Shown here: one piece after another, positions 37,033 to 48,725 of the stretch | How the letters are laid out: each line of letters begins with the position of its first letter | Position numbering within the stretch: position 1 is the first letter of the stretch | Source of the DNA: Diatrype stigma | Taxonomy: Eukaryota > Ascomycota > Sordariomycetes > Xylariales > Diatrypaceae | Direction: 5' to 3' | DNA length: 64,000 nucleotides | NCBI GenBank assembly: GCA_022225965.2 | Contig: JAKJXP020000035.1 | Location: 365,580 to 429,579, forward strand | Position numbers and translations under genes: made by a program | Notes under the pieces: model-generated | What the model was told of the DNA's origin: nothing | What the model saw: only the letters and a program-made list of their open reading frames with translations | Databases searched by the model: none

Positions 37033-38458
37033 AAGGAGTAGCCTGTACTAGCTAGATGTAAACGAGTGCCACGTGCAACTAAACGCACTCGAAGTACTAT
37101 ATAGACTCGTTGCCAACCAGTCGATAGGGACTATTTATTCGAAGAGAGCAATGTTCCGCGACCGTATCAAGTAACCCAGTTAGACATATTATGTACATTA
37201 TGTACATCAACTACTCTTGCGATGGTCTTCGAAGTAGATGAATTGCCCGATTCATTCGAATGCCGAGTCCGAGTTTTTCGGCCGAAGCCGAGAGACCGAT
37301 CGTTAGTTGATGTTTTCCCATGATCCACCGAAGACCCAACTTCACTAATGAGCTAGACTTGGAGCTGACTTGGCATAGGACAGTATGTCTGTCTATCTGG
37401 ATTATGAAGGACGGGTGCAACATCTCCATGATGAGAGAGTGCCTCATTTATTGGTTTCCACCGATCAACACGTTGTGAAATACCTATGTCCAACTGAGAT
37501 AGTTGGGACTCTGCGCTTCCAGCGTCCTTGTTGCCCAACTGACATACCCTCATTGGTAACACCCAGTCCAAAAGTAAGTCCGTCGGTTCCGTCCATCACC
37601 ATTGTTCCTACTCAAACCTATAACATTTCTACCAACAGTACGTAGCATTATGCACTCTAGAATTCAGTTTTGTGATCTGGATGCTTCTCCCCTGTAGCGA
37701 CCATTAACTAGTATTTCCCGGTTCTTGACCAGGTACCTAGGGCAGCTGGGCAAGCAAGGTGTAACGTTAACTAGAAAACTAGAATGGCAAAGATGCTGAA
37801 AATCCCCCACCCACCACATGCAATTCCCCATCGATATGGCTAGTCCATGGGGACAGAGACAGACACCTACTTAATCCCAATTATGACCGAATTCTTCCAC
37901 ATACGACCATACCATGTGGAAAACTCGGGATCCCGTCCGCTCTCCCCTAGATAAACCACATAGGGCCAGATTAGTAGTTGGGTCGGTGACGACCAGCGAA
38001 TCCCTGGTGTTGTATGTTTTTGTTTTTTGGTTTTTGCTTCTGGTTTTTTTCTTGTCTCTTTTTTTTTTTACCTTATTCCCGTTTTACACGCCTTATTGAT
38101 ATTCACTTATCTAAAGTCTGTGCATTCTTAATCTTGTTATTAGATTCTTCTTTTGTCGCTCGTTATATATAGATACTTATTGTTGTGCAAGTGGTGGCAT
38201 CTATTCACTGGCTAGTATATAGGCTAGGTAGGTAGCTCTCCTCCTCATCTTTATAGCTGGATTCTATCCATCTACAACACCTATGCTGGTTTTCCCCCCA
38301 TTCTTTCTTTCTTGTAGGTACGCTTTGCTTCACACCTGCTACACTTACATAGTGACCTTTCATGTATTTCGCTGTTACAGTCCGCCTATACGGTAGTATG
38401 CCGACATAGGTATGTCCCTTCACTGCAACCCCGGATCTGCCCAGATCTATTCCGGCAG
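37033..38458. other. intergenic region
   Basis: 1.4 kb between the transcription-factor start and the 3' end of the FAD oxidoreductase gene. It has a T/C-rich stretch (about 38,010-38,080) and an ACCTAGGTAGG-type motif near 38,222. Overlapping short frames around 37,211-37,645 on both strands have no recognisable product. Confidence 0.5.
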
Positions 38459-40056
38459 TCAGGTTCCTTCCGGGATCTTGAATCCTCCGGGCACGAGATG
38501 CGTAAAAACTCCTTTGGGATCCACCCTAGCTCGCAGCTCGTGCAACTGCTGTACGCTCGCGTCCCCGTAGCTCGCAATCGGGTCCTGCCAGTGGGCTGCG
38601 TAGTTGAGGTAGACGAAGGGGTCGTAAACGTCGAGGTCGCGAGCCGCCTTCTCGACGTCGGCTATGAGCGCTTTGGATGCCGCATAGACGCGCTCATCGT
38701 CAGCCTGCTTTTCCCAGGCTTGCACCAGGAGACATACGACGCGTGTGCCAACGCGGTCGGCTAGCCCCATCACGTTGGCCGCCGCGCCACGCTGGTAGAT
38801 GCCCGGAGGAAGCGGTTCCAGCGAGAGCGACCACATCAGTCCGCTGATGTCCCGAACCCCCTCTAGGCTTTTGTTCCAGGCGTCAAACGCGGCACGCACC
38901 ATCGCCTCGGTGGGAAGAAACGTCGTCGTCGCGTATAGATACCTTCCTCTGCAGTCAGCCAATGCCCAAGCGCGTGCCGTGCGAAATAAGAAATAAGGGG
39001 CTGGGAGGTTGGTTGGTTGGTCACTTACCGAGCCGCTCCGGAAGGCACAGACTGCGCCGCCTGCTGTGCGACCGCCGTTGCGCTAAGGGTGGACGATGAT
39101 GTGAAGACAGATGGTAAATTCAGCACTTCCTGATAATACGAGGGGGTTTGGTTTTCTGTGGGCTTCGTGTAGGCAAGCTCGTTGACAATGACCGCCATGT
39201 CTTGGGACTTCGAATATCCAAACCCAGTGATAAACGAAGCATTGTTATCATAATTCTCCGCCGCTGCTGTGTTGGCAAAAATCCTTGTCTGGTCGTCTAT
39301 GGTCGAAAGGGGGCTGTAGATTTTGCCAAACCAGATGGGTCCCTGGTCGAACGTCTTTAGGTCGATGCGAGTTACGATGCCGAAGTTGTTCGCCCCGCCC
39401 CGAAGCCCCCGGAAGAGGTCCGAGTTCTGCTTTTCGCTTGCCTCCACAATGGAACCATCCGCTAAGATGACCTCGAAAGCCGATGCCGTATCACAGGTCC
39501 AGCCATAGCGCGGTCCAAGAAAGGATATGCCACCTCCCAGGGCCAGTCCTCCCACGCCGACGCCGGCGACCCGTCCTCCAGCAACACTAAGCCCCAGAGG
39601 GTCAAGTTTAGCATAGACGGCATCCCACGTTGCGCCTACACCGACGGATACGGTGGACTTTTCCGAATTCAGATCGATACAGTTGAGACCTCGCAGGTCG
39701 ATAGTAACCCCGTCGGCCCCGTTGGATGCGTTGGGCAACCACATGTGACCCCCGGACCGAACGGCAAATTTGACCGGACCGTCCGAGACGTTAGCGGTAA
39801 GCCATTTGACTAGGGCCGAAACGTCGCCAGCAGTCTGCGGCGCCACGAAGCACAGGGGTTTCACAGCAGAGGTTTGCAAGGCGAAATAGGAGGATAGCGA
39901 TGCATCGTAGGCAGAGCTTCCCGGGTGCAATACCTTATCTGCTCCTAGCAGGGCAGCCAATGCTTCGCACTATAAACCAGTTAGACTCGATGCTTTCCGG
40001 TTTGTCTAGCGCTAAGGAAAGATCCTCGCACCTACTTGACGGATACCAGTTGTCAT
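38459..40056 (-). CDS. FAD-linked oxidoreductase, berberine-bridge (BBE-like) family
   Basis: Flavoprotein oxidase of the p-cresol methylhydroxylase/BBE-like superfamily. Exons 40056-40036, 39969-39029 and 38948-38459, giving 483 aa. The seven-residue first exon (MTTGIRQ) joins CEALAALLGADKV, the usual start of these fungal proteins. The FAD-binding domain has RSGGHMWLPNAS, whose His (near 82) is the family's covalent flavin-attachment site. It also has the Gly-rich GVGVGGLALGGGISFLGPRYG. The BBE C-terminal part is recognisable in DPFVYLNYAAHWQDPIASYG and LRARVDPKGVFTHLVPGGFKIPE. I see no Cys at the second flavin-link position, so the flavin is probably held by one covalent bond. There is no signal peptide, so it is likely intracellular. 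Such enzymes often serve secondary metabolism; here only a C6 regulator lies next to it. Confidence 0.9.
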
Positions 40057-41384
40057 TTTCGAGGGTACCGTAGGATGCAGTATGCTGATGATGACTATAT
40101 CTGTATCGTAGGGTTTAGCTTTCAACGTGGGATTCTATAATCCTACCAACCTAGGAGAGCAGCTGGTGATAAATAACAATTTGTTTCTAGCACAACTTCC
40201 TACAACTTCAGCATGAGACTATATAACTATGGTTCGCGAATGCGCCGCATCCTACCCTCCACTTTAGTAAGCACTACTAGTATCTATCTACATATCTAGT
40301 TTGGTGTTCAGAAAACAACAAAAGCTGCAGGTTATGCCACCGCCCCTGGATCCTTCAGGGTCAAAACGTGGAGTTGTATAGAACTCTCGTAAGTTAGATA
40401 AAGAGTATAGACACACATCCTTTCTAGTTATAGATTTGGTACAGTGAAAGCAAAAGTACGCACAGCAATTTACAGTATGATACTGATAGTATCTGTAAAA
40501 TCCCGAAGTGGGGGTATCTTCAGACATGCTGAACCCCTACAGCATGAAAGCGGGGGACTATAAGTAAATTCACATTGGCAATATACAGCACGGTAAAGGT
40601 AATGAAGTTAATCGAACCCCTATCTACAGCTTAAGGGACCACCCGCAAACAACATAGGAGCAAAGTAAGAAGGATGATCAATAACACAGAAGATGACACA
40701 TTGAGTAAACCGAGCGTTGTCGAGAGATTTATTCGTCTCAAATCATCGGTAACGACACGTGCTCATGAAAACAATGCCAGCGACCTTGCAGGGACCTCCT
40801 TCACGCATAAGGCCGAAGTATGAAGATCTTTTCCTTTCAAGAGGCTAAAGCCATATCGCAAGTGAAAGGTGAAAGGCCTATAGGTATAGAAGGGTATCGG
40901 CTGCTTGTGCTTAAATTCCTTACCAACTGGCAGCCATAACCTCACCTTGCCATTCCTAAGATAGTCCGCGGTTCTCCTCGAAGTCGGTTTAGCAACAAGG
41001 ATCGAAATGGTCGAAAGTATGCCCAGACTCTCTCCGACTCGAATATGGAGGCTGATGGTGTTCGGCTCAACTACAGACACATCAGGGGGGGATCAGCCCC
41101 GACAGCCCGGGTACCTACGGGACGTAAGCGGTATATACGCCGAAATGGGCATGTCCCCACTCTGAACCGAAGGCCGGTTCGCCCAAGACTCCGACGGCCA
41201 GAATCCGAATGCGGAACAAAGAAAGATATCTCGGGTAAATACTCAATTGCGTTAGTACATATATAAGCCAGAGAATATAAGAATGAGACCACAGATGTAG
41301 GCTTCATTGATTATTGCCCCCAGATAATAACTGTCCAGTCCGATTCAAAATCGATATTTCTTCTTGAATATTATGGGAGACAGA
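40057..41384. other. intergenic region
   Basis: Upstream side of the oxidoreductase gene and the eEF1B-gamma-like pseudogene. No frame is convincing. The 105-codon minus-strand frame at 40,763-41,080 has no family resemblance that I can see. Confidence 0.5.
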
Positions 41385-42084
41385 ATGGTGTTTGCAACCT
41401 TACACACCTTTCCCGGTGACCAGCCTTGAACAATAGCCATCAAGGCTGTCGCCAAAGAATACGGTCTCGATCTCGACATCCTCGGGGTGCCCAAGACTCC
41501 GGAGCATCTAAGCATTAGCAAGCTCGGTAAAGTACCTGCTTTTGAAAGTGCCAGCGGTTTCAAGCTATTCGAATGCATGGCCATTGCCATCTACGGTTAG
41601 TCACTGTCCAAGCTGGTTCTGCTTAGAGTTGAGTTCTAAGTTGACTTTACTTCCACCAGTCACTTCTTATAACGAACAGACGACTCTGCTCGAACAAAAC
41701 AAGGAGGAATCTGCCGATATTGTTAAGTGGGTGTCATTCATCAACACTGAAATCATCATGCCCATGTCTCAGCAATTACTGCCCTTGATTGGTGTATTGC
41801 CCTACGACGAAGAGCAGGCTGAGTTCTTCACCAAAATGACACAGAGGCCAGTCGACGTTGTTGAAGACCACTTGTAAGACCGTACCTTCTTGCTTGACCA
41901 ACAGATATCGCTTGCCGATCTGTTTTGCGCCGAGATTATTTGTTTAGGCTTCCAATACTTCTATAATAAAGCCTGGGGGCAAGAAAACCTCAACGTGTCT
42001 CGTTGGTACGAGATGGTATGCCATGGGTCCATATATGCGAGCTGTCGACAGCAAATGCTTGCCAACAACCTTGAAGTAAGGTGA
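41385..42084 (+). pseudogene. broken eEF1B-gamma-like glutathione S-transferase
   Basis: The translation matches the GST-like N-terminal part of elongation factor 1-gamma. It begins MVFATLHTFPGDQ with TIAIKAVAKEYG after it, continues through SKLGKVPAFES, and after an intron (41,596-41,659, phase 1) resumes as VTSYNEQTTLLEQNKEESADIVKWVSF. The last part is ISLADLFCAEIICLGFQYFYNKAW. Two in-frame stops break it. One is TGA at 41,427-41,429, where the family has an Arg codon. The other is TAA at 41,875-41,877, where the family has a Lys codon in the ...EDHLKD... segment. Frame and intron are otherwise preserved, so decay is recent. The second half of full-length eEF1B-gamma is absent, so it was either a GST-only paralogue or is also truncated. 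It sits about 2 kb from the AT-rich repeat block. Confidence 0.8.
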
Positions 42085-42267
42085 ATCCCGAGGTCGGGTG
42101 TTGGACCCCTGGGGGGATTTCAAGCAATACTAACCAAGTGTGTTTAGTCTCCTGCTACTTCGTACTGAAAACTGAACCTACAAGTTGTGCAGGATTAGAC
42201 GTCTATTTGAAGCTATAGACAAATGAATGATCCCTATCCGCTCCATAGCATATTCCATGACTTCCCA

Positions 42268-43598
42268 TTATTCCCTTGCATTTCCGTCAGCAACACCAGG
42301 TATGGGGATTGGGCCTCCCGGAGAGGTCTCCAATCTCGCCGTCAAAACCTCGACGCCTGTTTCGGTAACGAGCAGGGTATGTTCTATTGATTATTATATC
42401 AGCCTCTAGAACTTGAAACGTAGCTATGCTCTTCAGGGCTTATGCTTACCAAACTGTGCTGACCGTTTACCGTCCACTGTAACATTTGTCCAGTCATCCG
42501 GCCAGTGGACTTCTTTGTTGCCGCCTAAGGCAAGAATGGGCTCAATCGTGAAAGTCATGCCGGGTTTACATGTTCCTACAGCCTTATTCTTTGCGTAGTG
42601 AGGGATCCAGGGGGGAGGATGGAACTCCGAATTGATACCGTGACCGCCCCAGGTCTTAATGACAACGAGCTTCCTAGAGGTCGCGTGCTTCTCAATGATC
42701 TTACCGAACTCTCGAATTGGTACACCTGGCTTTACTATCTCGATTGCCATATCCAAGGCTTCGCGCGTGGTTTCAACAAGTCTGATCGAGTCTGCATCCG
42801 CCTTGGCCTTGTCGCCAACGTAGTAGGTCTCGTTCAAGTCGGCATGATAGCCACCGTGGTACAAGGAAATATCGAGGTTGAGGATGTCGCCATCGAGCAG
42901 AACTCGCTGATCAGGGATGCCGTGACATACAACCTCATTGGCAGATGTACACAACGACTTAGGAAAGCGGTTATAGTTGAGAGGAGACGGATACGACTGC
43001 ATGAAGTTTCAGCACCTGCACTCATCACATTCAATAGTAAATTGAAACCGAACTTACATTTCGCTCGACGCAAGCATTGTGGCATATTTCATCTAGGTAA
43101 TCTGTGGTCACGCCGGGCTTCATCGCAGCAGCCGTTATGTCGAGTACTTCTCGGGCCAGCCTGCAGACCTTGCGCATGGCCTCCTGGCCCTTCATATCCA
43201 AAATATCCCATTTAGACCTGTCCAAGCGCATCTCACGCTTAGGAATGCCAGTCTCGGCCCAATCGGGGTGTTGGATAGTGGTGGGGACAGGTCGTCGCGG
43301 GGAGAGTGGATATACCGGTCTGACAGAACCAGTGAATTGGTAAGTCGGGAAGGGGTTATAAGTTCCGGCATTTATATCGTGTTGTATTTTGTGCAGTGCC
43401 TTGTGTGTGGTCTGAATTCATCGCATGTTAAGACTGGCAATATAAAGAGCTAGCTGCGCAGATACAACATACCCAATTCCCTTTGAAGCAGTCTTGAGAG
43501 CAGAAGTAGCGGTTCTTGATCCCTAGCTTTAGACACGTTGGGCATTGCAAAGCGCCAGCCTCATTGTCGCAATCAGCCCCAGAACACTTCTCGGACAT
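42268..43598 (-). CDS. map1: methionine aminopeptidase, type I (zinc-finger MAP1)
   Basis: Cytosolic enzyme that removes the initiator methionine from nascent proteins. Exons 43598-43473, 43411-43058, 42996-42450 and 42383-42268, giving 380 aa. The N-terminal ribosome-associating zinc finger has Cys/His pairs in [14 protein letters not shown] and [11 protein letters not shown], with [10 protein letters not shown] after the first intron. The linker has the usual [18 protein letters not shown]. The peptidase domain keeps the substrate His in VVCHGIPD (near 185) and all five metal ligands. These are Asp near 202 (ILNLDIS), Asp near 213 (HADLNETY), His near 279 ([10 protein letters not shown]), Glu near 312 (FTIEPI) and Glu near 343 (QFEHTLLVT). 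Its last exon and the pseudogene converge. The gene is the last intact one before the repeat block. Confidence 0.96.
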
Positions 43599-44150
43599 CG
43601 CGGCTTATGTTTCGATTTATAGATACTCGCGAGCGAAAGAACTACTCGTTCTTGAATGGTAACACGTCAGGAGTGCGAAGGAAGTGAAGGGAGAGGATAA
43701 TAGAGTGATTTGACGCTCTTCATCCCGTGCAGTGTTGTAACTTAGAAGGTTGTGTCGTTATGTCGTGTACCTTTCAAGTAAGATTGGTTAACACTGGACT
43801 TAGCCGCTCTGGCAGATCATTACCAACATCTTTCACGATTCTACGCCTCATTCATCACCTACCAACCGCAGAAGATGGTGTCCAGGATTCCATTAAATGG
43901 CTAACTAGGTAGTATTGAGATATATATGTTGTATCGTCGTAGTAAGAGGTAACATTGCATATATACGCAGGGCTTTCAGTAACATTCACGGGTCAGGCCT
44001 GGTATAATACCGAACCTGGGCTGCTAGGGCTGCCTGTAGGTAGTTACTACAGCGGGAAATGCAGCGGAGCTACGGGTATAAGTGGAATTCTTTAGTTACA
44101 TAGTAGGCTAGCTAGTTGTCTTAACGTACTTCGTAAGGTTTCATTTTACC
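43599..44150. other. transition zone to AT-rich DNA
   Basis: Promoter-side flank of the methionine aminopeptidase gene. Composition is normal until about 44,100 and then falls to AT-rich within roughly 100 bp. Confidence 0.6.
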
Positions 44151-44733
44151 TTATAAGGCTATAATAAACTTATATTTACTTTATTATAATAAATCTTATT
44201 TATAATAAATAAGTTAAATAGCGAATTTTTTATATAAAGAATTCGGGTTAAAAATACTTTAATTTTATATACATTTAACGAATTTCCTTTTTATTATAAA
44301 TAATAAATTATATTTAACTTAATAACTTATATAATTCGTTATATAAAGCAATAAATTAGCGAGTTTTATTAAATATAATACAATAATACGGGTTAACTTC
44401 TTAATATAAAGTACGATATATTACATAATTTATATATAATTACTTCTTATTACTTAACTTTAAAAAGCAAAACCTTTATATAACAAATTAGCGTAAAGGA
44501 ACCGAGGCATTTATTATAGCCAGGGTTTACTATATAATAAACCCATTATCACCTATTGCGTGGCCCGGAATTATAAAACAAAGCAGTGCAAAGATACATA
44601 CAAGAGGCACGTATCCAGTTCTAATTTAAGGCGAAAAGATAAGACATTTATCGCAACGAATTATCACCCTGATTTAGCCGCTTAGGGTTTATTTAAAACC
44701 CTCAGCGACAGTAACTAGCGTAGCAGCCAAAAT

Positions 44734-44735
<2 letters not shown>

Positions 44736-44776
<41 letters not shown>
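44736..44776. repeat. poly-A tract (41 A)
   Basis: Forty-one consecutive A follow a ~270-bp stretch (44,460-44,735) that is less AT-rich than its surroundings. This could be the poly-A tail of a retroposed sequence on the plus strand, but I see no target-site duplication. Confidence 0.7.
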
Positions 44777-44777
<1 letters not shown>

Positions 44778-45010
44778 CCGGAACATTTACTAACAACGTT
44801 CGTAAACGGTGTCTAAAAAGCTATTTCTTAAGAGCCTTTTTATTTAGCATTCCGACCATATTAATGCTATCGATTCGACCAAGAATAGCAAACATAAAAG
44901 GCTTTTAATAAAAATAAGCAATACCTAATAACGTATCGATAAAATAAAAGTTACGAACCTTTAATTTCTAATTAATTAAACTATTTATAACGCAAAACGC
45001 AGTAATAAGC

Positions 45011-45687
45011 AGGGTTATGAAATTATTCCTTAGTTTTTAGTTCGTTCTTAGTTATTAATTAACTAATTAGTTTTAATCCGAACCCGGACTAACTTCCTTA
45101 GTTTTAGTCCAGGCCTGGAATAACTAAATTAGTTTTAATCCGAGGCCGAACTAACTAAGGAATAATTTTAATTAATTAGTTAGTAATTAAAAAAAGACTA
45201 AAAACTAAAGCTTAATTTTTAAATTCCAAAACTTAAGCCTTAAAATTATAAGCTTATAATTTATTTATATAACGTTTAAATTAAAGAACCTTTTATATAG
45301 TACTTATAAGTAAATTCGTAAAAACGAATAAAATATAATATATCTTTTAGTTGATATTTTTTATATAAACCTATTAATACATAAATTACGTATAAAATAA
45401 ATTATATAAAATGTATATACGAAATTATATTACGAGTTTTATATAAAACCTTGTTTATTTTATTTAATCTTTACGATATCGGTTATATTTTATTACTTAT
45501 GTAATAATTTAAAATTTTTTAAAGTTTAAGATTATTTCTTACTTTTTTCTTAATTACTAACTAACTAATTTAGTTAGTCCTTAATTCGGGCCCGAACTAA
45601 CTAACTAAATGACGTAATCGGATTAAGGAATATTAGTTAATTTTAATCCAAGGCCGGACTAATTATTAGTAGCTGAATTATAACCCT
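45011..45687. repeat. palindromic, MITE-like repeats
   Basis: Several inverted blocks built on TTAGTTTTAATCCG and CGGACTAAC. One hairpin-like unit is at about 45,018-45,222, with arms CTTAGTTTTTAG and CTAAAAACTAAG. A related block is at about 45,530-45,690. The outer ends AGGGTTAT and ATAACCCT are inverted. This could be a small terminal-inverted-repeat element, but the boundaries are not secure. Confidence 0.4.
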
Positions 45688-45884
45688 ATTTATATTAATA
45701 ACGTATTTTCGATTCGTTATTGTTATTCTAATTCGTGCTTTATTTATGTAATATAAATCCTATTTATAGGTTTTATTTATGTTATTTTAATTATATTCTT
45801 ATACGTATATGTAATAATAATGTTAAAAGTTCACGCTTTACGTATATATATATGTGATTTTATTATTATCTCGAAAACGGGAAT

Positions 45885-47640
45885 TAATAATAATAATAAT
45901 GATAATAATGAATTTCTTTACATCCGAATTAACCTATATAGTTAATATATCTAATTACATATCGCCTTTAAAAGGGATATAAAAAATTTATAAGATAATT
46001 AAAGCTACATAAGATCCGACATTATATAATATATAATATAACTGAAATATCGAAGACGTAAAAAAGTCCAAAACAAAGCACAAACGTATTTAGTTTTAAT
46101 ATAAAAAAGGGTTTTATTTCTTTAACGAATAATTATTTTCTTTCAAATTCTTATTACCGTTCCTTACCTTTTTTTAAAACAAAGTCAGAAATGTTATTTT
46201 ATTCCTTTACTAATAGCCCATATAGGCGGGCCTTCTTAATAAAGGCTACGAAGTTTCGATAGCCGTTATAACCGAAACGTTCGTTCGTTTCGCGTTTATA
46301 CCGAATCCTTAAAGATAGGAAAATGCCTTAAAATAAATCGTAGAAAACAATGTAGCCTAATTTTCTTTTTAGCTCCATAGCGGTAGCGACATTCGTTTAA
46401 ATCAAAATAATTAAAGCGTTTAAAATAACTAGCAAAGTCCTTACAACTAAAACGTTTTATAAAAAGGCGGTGCAATATTGTTCGAATAAGGGATGGCTCT
46501 TTAAAAGATTTTTTTATTTCGAATTTTATCGTTAATATAAAGGGGATATATTACGAGATTACTATGCGAAAAAAACGAATAAACGTTTTTTCCGGCTAGT
46601 ACGTCGAAAATAAGAAAAAGTCATAATGCCGGTAATGTAATTATCGTCGTTAAAAGCCGGCCGTTTTGCGCTTAACTTGACTTAAACGTTCGCGGCTTTG
46701 TTGCCTTTAGTTTCGATATATCTTAATGCCTATTAAATAAAAAAGACTTATAGTTATATACGAAAAACGGCTTAATAAAAGGCTAGGAAGTTTTATTAAA
46801 AATTATTCGAAAAATATCCGAAAATATATCGAATAATTACCGTATTGTCGATATAGAAATGCAAGCATATTAAAAAGAAAGTTAAGTTATATTAAAAGTT
46901 TCTTATTTATTACGTTGTTTTATAAATTACGACCATTTTATTATTCAAACCCTTTGCGTTTAAAAGTAATTTATTGGTTATATATAAGCGTTTATCGCTT
47001 TGGTAAGCAATAAAGCCCTAACCAATTCGATCGATTTTGAAGTTATTAAAATACATAATTAAGTTTTTAAAAAAATGAATTTAGATTACTTTTTATAAAC
47101 GTTTCTTTTCTTCCTTTTATTGGCTAAAACGAATAACGGTTTATGTGATTACTTTTTATTTAGTAATAAAAAACGGAACCAATTTGCAGTTAGGTATAAT
47201 GCTATTTATAATTTTATAAGGTGTCGTTTTTTTAATCAGTTAACGCATTAAACGACCGAATAAGCCGAGTACAAATTACGAAATCGAACCGCGTATCGTT
47301 TTCGTATTTATTCGTATAATATTTCCGTCGAGAGAATTTTTAACTTCCGGGAAAAAATCGGTACGTTAGTTATACGCCAAATTAAAAAGATCGTTCGAAT
47401 AATAACTTTAAATAGCTTATCGGAAATTGCGAAATATCTTAACATATTCGTTAATGCGGATTGTTATTTTTTAATAATAGAACGGTTTTTTTTCCGAATA
47501 TTATATTTCTGTTTTAAAAATAATAATTAGTAACATATAGGTTTTGGCCGTTATTGCGGTTTTATCCAATAAAAAGGTCTTTATTACTTTATTTCAATAT
47601 CGAATATGGTTATCGCTAAGAATGCCTTAACGGTTAGCGC
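45885..47640 (-). mobile_element. 5'-truncated LINE copy (copy E)
   Basis: Collinear with the 3' third of the long minus-strand LINE (51,518-59,278). It starts at the same (AAT)n/GATAAT tail followed by a conserved 3' UTR, and continues through the RNase H and post-RT region. Homology to the long copy is traceable to about 47,635. Heavily mutated, with no open frame. The 5' break is where homology to the oppositely oriented LINE B begins. Confidence 0.7.
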
Positions 47641-48711
47641 TAACGATAATATAAACGAATTAACAAATATCTTCCGTTTACGTAGAACCATCTTTTTTTT
47701 AAAAAAATCCGATCCTTATAATTAGGAAACCGACGAAAAAAGAAAAAGACGCGGCATGTTCGGAAAAAAGCAAACTTTTATATTCGATAAAAATAACGGA
47801 CCGATTTCAGTTTTTTCATTACAGTACCGCCCGATTTTTTAAATAGCTATTTATGATATAACTTAATACTTATAAGGATAAAGGAAAATATCATACGATA
47901 CGGCATTTAAAACGGCGAACGATTTAAAGATAAAGATCGTATTAATATAAAAACTATAAATAATAACGTTTCATAACAAACGATAAACCAAAACCTATTT
48001 CCGATAAGACATTTTTTTTCGGTAAAAGATTAAATAAGGCATTTTAAAATCCTTATATGTGTCCGAAAAAATCTTAGTTTTGATATTATGTAATTGCATT
48101 CCTTTATTATCAAAAACGTAATCGTAATATAAATTAATAACGTTCCTATTAAAAACCTTTATTTAAATAGCGGCGTATTTTACCTATGACTCGTAAAATT
48201 AAAACAATAAAAGCCTGGCCTTCGAAAGATAATAATAAAAGACTTTAATATAATACATTAAACGTAACAGCCGCGGTAACGTATACGATATAACGGACCT
48301 AAATAAAAAATAACGGACTAATTTAAAAACCAAAACCTTTAAGTGCTTAATAAAGACGAATCTACGTATTACTTAAAAAATACCATTAATCTTATGGTTT
48401 TTAATATACCAAAACGTTTAATAGGAATTAATAACGATATATATATAAACTTTAATTATTATATTTTAATGGGCAAAATATTAATAAATAAACGTAATAA
48501 AGCCCTTAAATTTAAACTTATTTTTTCGTTCGACGCGGCTTTAAAATTCTTTTAATTCGTTTATACGTATTAAATAAAAAGGTTAGGCGCATTTACGTTA
48601 ATTCAAAAATGTAAAAACTTAATTCGCTTATTACTAAATACGTTTAATAAGATAATAAAACCATTAAAAAAGCTTAAACATAATTGCGAATAAAACGCGT
48701 CGTAATAAACC

Positions 48712-48725
48712 GAAAAATATAACGA
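48712..48725. repeat. target-site duplication of LINE copy D, left
   Basis: GAAAAATATAACGA, identical to 50,065-50,078. Confidence 0.8.

Larger units (their letters stand above)
44151..45884. other. AT-rich decayed repeat DNA
   Basis: No gene. It includes a 41-base poly-A run and short palindromic repeats listed separately. TpA is abundant and CpA/TpG are scarce, as after RIP. I cannot assign its original element. Confidence 0.6.

Noticed and set aside
40605..40680. possible tRNA (TCGAACCCC resembling a B box in reverse complement)
   Set aside because: No matching A box, T-stem pairing or acceptor stem could be formed.
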